A stretch of 64,000 nucleotides of DNA from Lysobacter sp. HDW10 (GTDB taxonomy: Bacteria; Pseudomonadota; Gammaproteobacteria; Xanthomonadales; Xanthomonadaceae). The stretch lies in NCBI RefSeq assembly GCF_011300685.1, contig NZ_CP049864.1:674885-738884 (forward strand), in the 5' to 3' direction. This document shows positions 57,473 through 64,000 of the stretch, piece by piece. A model generated the notes under the pieces. That model was not told where the DNA came from and ran no database searches. It saw nothing but the letters and a program-made list of their open reading frames with translations. Each line of letters opens with the position of its first letter. The first letter of the stretch is position 1. Made by a program: the position numbers and the translations under genes.

Positions 57473-58243
57473 TTAGCTGCGCATCCCCGTGCCGCGCTTC
57501 ATCAACCACAAAGCAAAGGCACCCAGCACCAGCACAAACAAGCCCATCAGGCCGAACGAAGTCCACAGGGGTACGTCGCTGACGCCGAGCAAACCGTAGC
57601 GGAAGGCATTGACCATGTAGAAGATCGGGTTCAGATGCGTCAGTGTTTGCGCCCAGTCCGGCAGCAATTTCACCGAATAGAACACGCCACCGAGATAGGT
57701 CAGCGGTGTGAGGATGAAGGTGGGCACGATGGCGACGTCATCAAACTTCTTGGCGAAGATGGCATTGATGAAACCCGCCAGAGAGAAGATCACCGCGCCC
57801 AAGAACACTGAGGCCAAGGTGATGAACGGATGCGGCACGCTCAAGCGCGTGAACAGCAAGGCGATGCACATGACAATCGCGCCGACCATCAGTCCGCGCA
57901 ACAGGGCGCCTGCGACATAGCCCCCCAAGATGACCCAATTCGGCATCGGGCTCACTTGCAGTTCTTCAATATGGCGGCCGAACTTCGCGCCAAAGAAGCT
58001 GGAGCTGATGTTGCCGTAGCTGTTCTGAATCACGCTCATCATGACCAGGCCTGGAACGATGAAGGCCATATAGTTCACGCCGTCCATCTTGCCGATCTGA
58101 CGGCCAATCAAGCCGCCAAAGATCAGGAAGTACAAGGTCATGGTGATCGCGGGCGGCACCAGAGTCTGACTCCAAATGCGCAAGATGCGGGCAACTTCAC
58201 GGCGCGCGATTGTGGACAAGGCAATGACATTCGGGTGACTCAT
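57473..58243 (-). CDS. ABC-2 type transporter permease (YadH-like)
   Basis: A 256-residue integral membrane protein with six predicted helices and the ABC-2 signature region AFIVPGLVMMSVIQNSYGN followed by LTPLTYLGGVFYSVKLLP. It resembles E. coli YadH. It overlaps its ATPase gene by 4 bp. The substrate is unknown; related exporters carry polysaccharides or drugs. Confidence 0.87.
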   Translation of the reverse strand: MSHPNVIALSTIARREVARILRIWSQTLVPPAITMTLYFLIFGGLIGRQIGKMDGVNYMAFIVPGLVMMSVIQNSYGNISSSFFGAKFGRHIEELQVSPMPNWVILGGYVAGALLRGLMVGAIVMCIALLFTRLSVPHPFITLASVFLGAVIFSLAGFINAIFAKKFDDVAIVPTFILTPLTYLGGVFYSVKLLPDWAQTLTHLNPIFYMVNAFRYGLLGVSDVPLWTSFGLMGLFVLVLGAFALWLMKRGTGMRS

Positions 58244-59193
58244 GCCTGTGCCTCCGACGCCGTCGTGAGGCGAACAAACAACTCTTCCAGTCGATTCGAT
58301 TTGGTGCGCATCGAGCGCACACGAATGCCGGCGGAATCGAGTGCGGTAAACACACTGTTCAAATCCTTGTTGCGGGGCATATCCACTTCCAATGTGTGGT
58401 GGTCGGTGGCAATCATGACGACGTCTTGCACATGCGGCAGCTGCGCAGGTAATTGCCCGTCGATATCAAGCACAAAGCCTTCAACATCGAGTTGCGCCAG
58501 CATGTTGCGCATGGGGCCTTCGGCAACGATACGACCGTGGTTGATGATCGCAAGGTTTCGGCACAAGCTCTCCGCTTCTTCCAAATAGTGCGTGGTCAGA
58601 ATGATGGTGGTGCCCTGCGCATTGATCTCACGCAAGGTTTGCCACATGCCGCGTCGAATTTCGATATCCACACCGGCAGAAGGTTCATCAAGGATCAACA
58701 GCTTTGGTTCGGTCATCATCGCGCGCGCAATCATCAAGCGTCGCTTCATGCCGCCAGACAGCGTCCGGCTCATCATGTCGGCTTTGTTCGACAGCTGCGC
58801 AGCGTCCAGTTGTTTCTCTGCGCGGACCAGAGCTTCGGCTCTGGGAATCCCGTAGAAACCCGCGTAGTTGACCAAGATGTCACGCGGCTTCTCAAACATA
58901 TTGAAGTTGAGTTCTTGCGGTACCAGTCCGAGTAGGCGCATCGCTTGACTGCGGTGGGCCTCCAAGTCGACGCCGAAAATGTTCACGCTGCCGGATGTTT
59001 TGTTCACCAACGAACTGATGATGCCAATCGTGGTGGACTTGCCGGCGCCGTTCGGGCCCAGCAGCGCATAGAAATCACCGGGCTGCACGATCAGGTCGAT
59101 CCCTTTCAGGGCTTCGACACCGTTGTCGTAGGTCTTACGCAGGTTGTGAATTTCCAGTGCAGGTACGCGTGTTGCGGATGTCGCTGAGTTCAT
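58240..59193 (-). CDS. ABC transporter ATP-binding protein (YadG-like)
   Basis: A 317-residue ATPase: Walker A GPNGAGKST (residues 47-54), signature LSGGM (145-149), Walker B LLILDE (165-170) and switch histidine in LTTHYLEEAE. The last 80 residues form the small C-terminal domain common in ABC-2 ATPases. It pairs with the permease gene downstream (ATGA overlap) and is divergent from fpr. Confidence 0.9.
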   Translation of the reverse strand: MNSATSATRVPALEIHNLRKTYDNGVEALKGIDLIVQPGDFYALLGPNGAGKSTTIGIISSLVNKTSGSVNIFGVDLEAHRSQAMRLLGLVPQELNFNMFEKPRDILVNYAGFYGIPRAEALVRAEKQLDAAQLSNKADMMSRTLSGGMKRRLMIARAMMTEPKLLILDEPSAGVDIEIRRGMWQTLREINAQGTTIILTTHYLEEAESLCRNLAIINHGRIVAEGPMRNMLAQLDVEGFVLDIDGQLPAQLPHVQDVVMIATDHHTLEVDMPRNKDLNSVFTALDSAGIRVRSMRTKSNRLEELFVRLTTASEAQA

Positions 59194-59222
59194 TTGAACG
59201 GGGCCGATGACACGAACCCTTT

Positions 59223-59250
59223 ATTATATTCGGTGTTCCCGCTTCCCAAG
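59223..59250 (-). promoter_or_regulatory. Promoter of the yadG/yadH-like operon
   Basis: On the minus strand a perfect TATAAT (59228-59223) lies about 30 bp before the ATPase start, with CTTGGG (59250-59245) 16 bp upstream as a weak -35. On the plus strand the same AT-rich run offers TATATT (59225-59230), which may serve fpr. Confidence 0.5.
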
Positions 59251-59269
59251 GCCCTGCGCCCGCTTATCT

Positions 59270-60037
59270 GTGGTGGATTTCTTTCCTATTCGATTGGTCG
59301 ATCGTGCCATGGCAGCGCCTGCAGTGATGCACCTGCGCTTCGTGCGCGACGACGGCAAGGCACTGGACTACACGCCCGGTCAGTTCATCCAGATTCACTT
59401 CCCGCTGGCCGATGGCAGTAATGCGCGACGCAGCTATTCCTGCGCCACACGCCACGACCACGTGATGACCTGCGGTGAAGCGGTGGAGTTTGTCGCCAGT
59501 TGTATTCCTGGGGGCGCCGCGACCGCGTTGTTCCAAGGCATGAATATCGGCGACAGTTTGAACGCCAGTGGGCCCCTTGGTTTGTTCACCTTGAAAGCCG
59601 GCGATACCAATTCGCGCTATTTGATGATCGCAACCGGGACCGGGATCGCGAGCTACCGCTCCATGTTGCCGGAGCTCGAAGAACGTATGCGCGCACGCGG
59701 CGTCAAAGTTGTGGTGGTGCACGGTGTGCGCACCCCGGATGACTTGTTGTTTGCGGAAGAGTTCAGCGACACTGCGCGTCGCTTCCCGGACCAGTTTGAA
59801 TATCGCATTGCGTTCTCGCGCGAAGGCTTCGACGCGTCGGACAACCGCGCGACATTGGCCATCGCGCAACACGGCTATGTGCAAAATGTTTTGCCTGCGC
59901 TGAAACCGGTGCCGGGCGAGGATATCGCGTATATCTGCGGCAATCCGGTGATGGTCGATGCCGTGGTTGAAGCGTTAAAGACGGATGCCCTTCCAATGAA
60001 AGACATCCGCCGCGAAAAGTACATCAGCCTGAAATAG
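59270..60037 (+). CDS. fpr: Ferredoxin-NADP+ reductase
   Basis: A 255-residue flavoprotein. The FAD-binding half has YTPGQFIQIHF and RRSYSCAT, and the NADP half has IATGTGIASYRSML, HGVRTPDDLL and CGNPVMVDAVVEAL; the end IRREKYIS is the usual C terminus of this subclass. GTG 59270 gives the N terminus expected from relatives; an ATG at 59207 is in frame but adds unlikely sequence. It overlaps the convergent lipoprotein gene by 14 bp. It links NADPH to ferredoxin or flavodoxin. Confidence 0.87.
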   Translation: MVDFFPIRLVDRAMAAPAVMHLRFVRDDGKALDYTPGQFIQIHFPLADGSNARRSYSCATRHDHVMTCGEAVEFVASCIPGGAATALFQGMNIGDSLNASGPLGLFTLKAGDTNSRYLMIATGTGIASYRSMLPELEERMRARGVKVVVVHGVRTPDDLLFAEEFSDTARRFPDQFEYRIAFSREGFDASDNRATLAIAQHGYVQNVLPALKPVPGEDIAYICGNPVMVDAVVEALKTDALPMKDIRREKYISLK

Positions 60038-60701
60038 GGCCCTCGGCCACCATCACGGCCGCATTGCCATTTTCATCTACCGAAGTCACAACCCAGATCG
60101 CTTTGTCTGCACGACGAATCAGGAAAGTACTGGCGTCGTTGTAATAGCGATAGGCGTCATCGATCTTGCCGAACTCTTTCAAGAAGGACTTCATCGCCGC
60201 CTCGTTCGTTTCGGCGGTTTTTTCGTCGAAGGGCTTGTCGACAACACGCTGACCGCCTAATGCGGTAATCGCGTTTTCGATGCCTTTGTAGAGCTCGAAC
60301 TTCGAGAAGGTCTTGCCTTCATCGGTGCGAATATCGGATTCGAAAGTTTTGCCTTCGACCCACAGCAGCGATTGGCCGGTCCAAACGGGCACGCGTGCCA
60401 AATCTTTGGTCCCCGCTGCAATGCTGTCGTTGCCATCCAAGTGGTAGCCCGCGGGCATTTGCAGATAGGGCCATTCGCCCAATGGCTTGTCTGAAATCGG
60501 AAACGCTTTAAGGTCAAAGTGTGCGGCGGCGGCAGTGGGGCTCGCGGCAACGGGTGCTGCGACGGGCGCCTCCGCTGTCGTGGCAGGTGCCGTTGCTTCA
60601 GCCGCCGGTGCCGGCGTGCTCTGCGTATCTTCTTTCTTCTTGCAACCCAGCAAAACAATAGCGGCCACAGACAGTGCCAACATGGAGCGCTTTAACATCA
60701 T
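60024..60701 (-). CDS. Putative lipoprotein, N-terminal part resembling OmpA-family lipoproteins
   Basis: A 225-residue protein started at ATG 60701 (ATG 60698 also possible), with lipobox LLGC (Cys20), then KKK and an Ala/Pro/Thr linker to about residue 60. The folded part (FDLKAFPIS, WPYLQMPAGYHL, LLWVEGKTFESDI and the ALGGQRV region) resembles, from memory, the domain that precedes the OmpA peptidoglycan-binding domain in some xanthomonad lipoproteins. Here the protein ends without an OmpA domain, and the 3' end overlaps fpr. The function is unknown. Confidence 0.7.
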   Translation of the reverse strand: MMLKRSMLALSVAAIVLLGCKKKEDTQSTPAPAAEATAPATTAEAPVAAPVAASPTAAAAHFDLKAFPISDKPLGEWPYLQMPAGYHLDGNDSIAAGTKDLARVPVWTGQSLLWVEGKTFESDIRTDEGKTFSKFELYKGIENAITALGGQRVVDKPFDEKTAETNEAAMKSFLKEFGKIDDAYRYYNDASTFLIRRADKAIWVVTSVDENGNAAVMVAEGPISG

Positions 60702-60759
60702 CCTTCGAACTTCCAGCGATGGGGGGAGCACCGATATTAGCTGGAATCTGTGAATCAGA

Positions 60760-61944
60760 TCACGCAATCGGCGCTGGAACGTAGACCTCGCCCTTCATAA
60801 GAATGCGTGCAGAACGGGACATCACTGCTTTGGTGACCACCCATTGGCCATCGACTTCGGCGACATCTGCACCCACACGTAACGTTCCGGAGGGATGTCC
60901 GAACCGAATGGCCTCGCGTTGACCCCCGCCGGCCGCCAAATTCACAACCGTGCCGGGCACAGACGCCGCCGTCGCAATTGCAACCGAAGCAGTGCCCATC
61001 ATGGCGTGGTGCAATTTGCCCATCGACAGCGCACGCACGCGCAAATCGATATCGTCTGCGGCGATCGTTTTTCCGGACGACGCGACATAGCTCGCAGCAG
61101 GTGCGACAAAGGCAATCTTGGGCGAGTGTTGTCGGGTCGCAATCTCTTCGGGTGTGTTGATGATGCCCATCTTCAAAGCGCCCGCCGTGCGGATTGCTTC
61201 AAAGCGCGCCAAGGCGGCATCGTCAGTGTTAATCGCGCCTTGCAGTTCGCTGCCCGTGTAACCAAGCGCGGACGCATCGATAAATATCGTCGGAATCCCG
61301 GCGGTAATCATGCTGGCTTTGAATGTCCCGACGCCAGGCACTTCCAGATCTTCGATGACGTGGCCCGTCGGGAACATCGAACCGCCCTCGCCTTCATCGC
61401 CCTCTGCAGGGTCGATGAACTCAAGTACGATTTCTGCTGCGGGAAAGGTCACACCATCGAGTTCGAAATCACCGAGCGCTTGCACTTCGCCGTCTTGGAT
61501 CGGCACATGCACAAGAATGGTTTTTTGAACGTTCGCCTGCCACACACGCACGACACAGGTGCCATCGCGCGGGATGCGCGAAGGTTCAACCAAGCCCTCG
61601 CTAATTGCGAATGGGCCAACAGCAGTGGTCAAATTGCCGCAATTGCCGCTCCAGTCAACGAAGGCATGTTCGATCGCGACTTGTCCGTACAAATAGTCGA
61701 CGTCGTGATCCGGCTGTGTGCTTTTCGAAATGATCACGCACTTACTGGTGCTGGATGTTGCACCCCCCATCCCATCTGTGTGCTTGCCATAAGGATCGGG
61801 TGAACCGATCACACGCATCAGCAACGCATCGCGGAATGCACCCGGTACACGCGCAGGTTCTGGCAAATCTTCCAACTTGAAGAACACACCTTTGCTGGTG
61901 CCACCGCGCATATAGGTGGCTGGGATTTGAAGTTGTTTGCTCAT
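60760..61944 (-). CDS. prpF: 2-methylaconitate cis-trans isomerase
   Basis: A 394-residue protein of the diaminopimelate-epimerase fold. ATYMRGGTSKGVFF at the N terminus, GMGGATSSTSKC with its cysteine and NTPEEIATRQHSPKIAFVAP are family markers. It isomerises trans- to cis-2-methylaconitate formed by AcnD, in the 2-methylcitrate cycle for propionate. Its ATG is 9 bp after the acnD stop. The prpB and prpC genes are not in the window and probably lie beyond acnD. Confidence 0.92.
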   Translation of the reverse strand: MSKQLQIPATYMRGGTSKGVFFKLEDLPEPARVPGAFRDALLMRVIGSPDPYGKHTDGMGGATSSTSKCVIISKSTQPDHDVDYLYGQVAIEHAFVDWSGNCGNLTTAVGPFAISEGLVEPSRIPRDGTCVVRVWQANVQKTILVHVPIQDGEVQALGDFELDGVTFPAAEIVLEFIDPAEGDEGEGGSMFPTGHVIEDLEVPGVGTFKASMITAGIPTIFIDASALGYTGSELQGAINTDDAALARFEAIRTAGALKMGIINTPEEIATRQHSPKIAFVAPAASYVASSGKTIAADDIDLRVRALSMGKLHHAMMGTASVAIATAASVPGTVVNLAAGGGQREAIRFGHPSGTLRVGADVAEVDGQWVVTKAVMSRSARILMKGEVYVPAPIA

Positions 61945-61953
61945 GACGTCATC

Positions 61954-64000
61954 TTATGCGCGGCCCAAGAAATCATTGGCGAAGCGCTGCAACACGCCGC
62001 CTGCTTCGTACACCGAGACGTCGTCATCGGAATCCAATCGGCACACAACTGGAATGGACACGGTCTCGCCATTTTGGCGATGGACCAAGACCGTCAATTC
62101 AGAACGCGGCGCAATCGCCCCACGCACATCAAACGTTTCTGTGCCATCGATCGCGTAGCTATGGCGGCTTTCACCTGGCAAGAATTCCAAGGGCAAGACA
62201 CCCATACCAATCAAGTTGGTGCGATGGATGCGTTCAAATCCTTCGGCGACGATGGCTTCAACACCCGCAAGACGCACACCTTTTGCCGCCCAGTCGCGCG
62301 AGGAGCCTTGGCCGTAATCTGCACCGGCGATGATGATCAACGGTTGGCCTCGGTCCATGTAGGTTTCAATGGCTTCCCACATGCGCACCACTTTTCCTTC
62401 CGGCTCAATCCGCGCCAACGAGCCCTGTTTCACGCTGCCGTCCTCGTTCTTCACCATTTCATTGAAGAGCTTGGGATTGGCGAATGTGGCGCGTTGTGCG
62501 GTTAAGTGATCGCCGCGGTGCGTTGCATAAGAATTGAAGTCTTCTTCGGGCACGTCCATCTTCGCCAAGTACTCGCCCGCCGCGCTGGACGCCATGATGG
62601 CGTTCGATGGCGACAAGTGATCCGTGGTGATGTTGTCGCCCAAGACCGCCAAGGGACGCAGACCCGTCATGGTGCGCGGTTTGGCCAAGGCCCCTTCCCA
62701 GTACGGCGGACGGCGAATGTAGGTCGACTTTTCGCGCCAGTCGTACAGCGGCGAAACTTTCAAACGCGTGCTGCCACTGCGATCAAACATCGGGTCATAC
62801 ACCGCCGTGAAATGCTCGGGCTTCACCGCGCGCTTCACCAAGGCGTCGATCTCTGCGTCGCTTGGCCAAATGTCCTTTAAGTAAACCGGTTGGCCCGATG
62901 CGTCGACACCCAACACATCTTTCTCGATGTCAAAACGCACGGTGCCGGCAATGGCATAGGCCACGACCAAAGGCGGTGAGGCGAGGAACGCTTGCTTTGC
63001 GTAGGGGTGAATACGTCCGTCGAAGTTGCGGTTGCCCGACAACACGGCAGTCGTATACAAATCGCGCGCAATGATTTCTTTCTGGATGTCCGGGTTCAAT
63101 GCACCGCTCATCCCGTTGCACGTGGTGCACGCAAACGCCACGATGCCGAAGCCCAGCTGTTCAAGTGCCGTTTTCAGCCCCGCTTCTTGCAAATACAATG
63201 CGACCGCTTTCGAGCCCGGCGCGAGAGACGATTTCACCCAAGGCTTGCGCGTCAATCCTTTGGCGATGGCGTTGCGTGCGATCAAACCCGCGGCAATCAC
63301 GTTGCGCGGATTCGAGGTGTTGGTGCAGCTCGTGATGGCCGCAATAATCACCGCGCCATCCGGCATCAAGCCTTCGGCTTCTTGTGCTTCGGCGCCTGCA
63401 AGGTCGCGGGCAATGCCGCGCTCTGCCAATGCAGACACCGGCAATTGCGCATGCGGATTGGACGGCCCAGCCATGGTGCGGGTGACGCTTGAGAGATCGA
63501 ATTCAAGGACGCGCTCGTAGTCCGCGTCGCGCAGGCTGTCTGCCCACAAACCCGCGGTCTTGGCATAGGTTTCGACCAAGGCCACTTGCGCGTCGCCTCG
63601 ACCCGTCAGACGCAAGTAGTCGAGGGTGTTGTCGTCGATATAGAACATCGCCGCCGTGGCGCCGTATTCGGGTGCCATGTTGCTGATCGTGGCGCGGTCA
63701 CCCACAGTCAATGCCGCCGCGCCTTCGCCATAGAACTCAAGGAATGCACCCACCACTTTTTCTTTGCGCAAGAACGCCGTGAGGGTCAGCACGATATCGG
63801 TGGCGGTGATGCCAGGCTGCGGGCGCCCTGTCAGTGCAACGCCGACGATGTCCGGCAGGCGCATCCACGAAGCACGACCCAGCATGACATTTTCAGCTTC
63901 AAGCCCGCCAACACCGATCGCAATGACGCCCAATGCATCCACATGTGGCGTGTGGCTATCGGTGCCGACGCAGGTGTCCGGATACGCGACACCGTCAGTC
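61954..64000 (-). CDS. acnD: Fe/S-dependent 2-methylisocitrate dehydratase AcnD (5' truncated)
   Basis: The frame stays open to the end of the window, so about 680 C-terminal residues of an enzyme of about 865 are present. YPDTCVGTDSHTPHVDALG at the window edge, SCTNTSNP and CTTCNG (iron-sulfur cysteines), and GADYGQGSSRDWAAKG in the swivelling domain are aconitase-family motifs. The adjacent prpF makes AcnD the right member: it dehydrates 2-methylcitrate to trans-2-methylaconitate. Confidence 0.93.
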   Translation of the reverse strand, partial: TDGVAYPDTCVGTDSHTPHVDALGVIAIGVGGLEAENVMLGRASWMRLPDIVGVALTGRPQPGITATDIVLTLTAFLRKEKVVGAFLEFYGEGAAALTVGDRATISNMAPEYGATAAMFYIDDNTLDYLRLTGRGDAQVALVETYAKTAGLWADSLRDADYERVLEFDLSSVTRTMAGPSNPHAQLPVSALAERGIARDLAGAEAQEAEGLMPDGAVIIAAITSCTNTSNPRNVIAAGLIARNAIAKGLTRKPWVKSSLAPGSKAVALYLQEAGLKTALEQLGFGIVAFACTTCNGMSGALNPDIQKEIIARDLYTTAVLSGNRNFDGRIHPYAKQAFLASPPLVVAYAIAGTVRFDIEKDVLGVDASGQPVYLKDIWPSDAEIDALVKRAVKPEHFTAVYDPMFDRSGSTRLKVSPLYDWREKSTYIRRPPYWEGALAKPRTMTGLRPLAVLGDNITTDHLSPSNAIMASSAAGEYLAKMDVPEEDFNSYATHRGDHLTAQRATFANPKLFNEMVKNEDGSVKQGSLARIEPEGKVVRMWEAIETYMDRGQPLIIIAGADYGQGSSRDWAAKGVRLAGVEAIVAEGFERIHRTNLIGMGVLPLEFLPGESRHSYAIDGTETFDVRGAIAPRSELTVLVHRQNGETVSIPVVCRLDSDDDVSVYEAGGVLQRFANDFLGRA

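Overview
The window is a stretch of bacterial chromosome, moderately to highly GC-rich, with dense and mostly overlapping operons (many ATGA and TAATG junctions). Gene content points to a gammaproteobacterium of the Xanthomonadaceae/Lysobacteraceae type: bioB-bioF-bioH-bioC with comF beside it, the acnD-prpF form of the methylcitrate cycle, tamA-tamB, a GntR/YtrA-linked ABC operon and a giant two-partner adhesin. This placement is inferred from family composition, not from a marker gene. I see no mobile element, prophage, CRISPR array or rRNA.

Layout. 1-2907: the 3' end of a DUF1998-type helicase, a DEDDh-type nuclease (together resembling the MrfA/MrfB pair) and an FAD-dependent oxidoreductase. 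2939-8166: a GntR repressor with its own palindromic operator, an ABC ATPase, an unusual permease with a large extracytoplasmic domain and a secreted S9 peptidase, all overlapping by 4 bp. 8205-13264: a lower meta-cleavage module (dehydrogenase, hydratase, acylating acetaldehyde dehydrogenase, aldolase, decarboxylase). 13268-15821, minus strand: photolyase, tRNA-Arg(CCG) and a patatin-like lipoprotein. 16008-18514: a NarL-type response regulator and a seven-TM histidine kinase.

18530-38475, minus strand, is dominated by one operon: a SapC family protein, a 5833-residue two-partner secreted adhesin and its TpsB outer-membrane transporter. The two-component system sits directly beside it. A 16-bp motif upstream of the response regulator recurs with one mismatch in the intergenic region ahead of sapC and the neighbouring amidase, which hints at shared control.

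38689-49045: an amidase lipoprotein, ubiA, comF (minus), a biotin operon bioB-bioF-DMT transporter-bioH-bioC, a Tyr/Gly-rich lipoprotein, a structured intergenic region with a strong orphan minus-strand terminator, and mnmG. 49051-59193, minus strand: tamA, tamB, a Ser/Thr kinase and an ABC-2 exporter (yadG/yadH-like). 59270-64000: ferredoxin-NADP reductase, a lipoprotein, prpF and acnD (cut by the window end).

The most unusual parts are the adhesin/SapC/two-component neighbourhood with its shared motif, the ABC-permease-peptidase operon, the DMT transporter inside the biotin operon, and the terminator at 46952-46992 with no annotated gene feeding into it.
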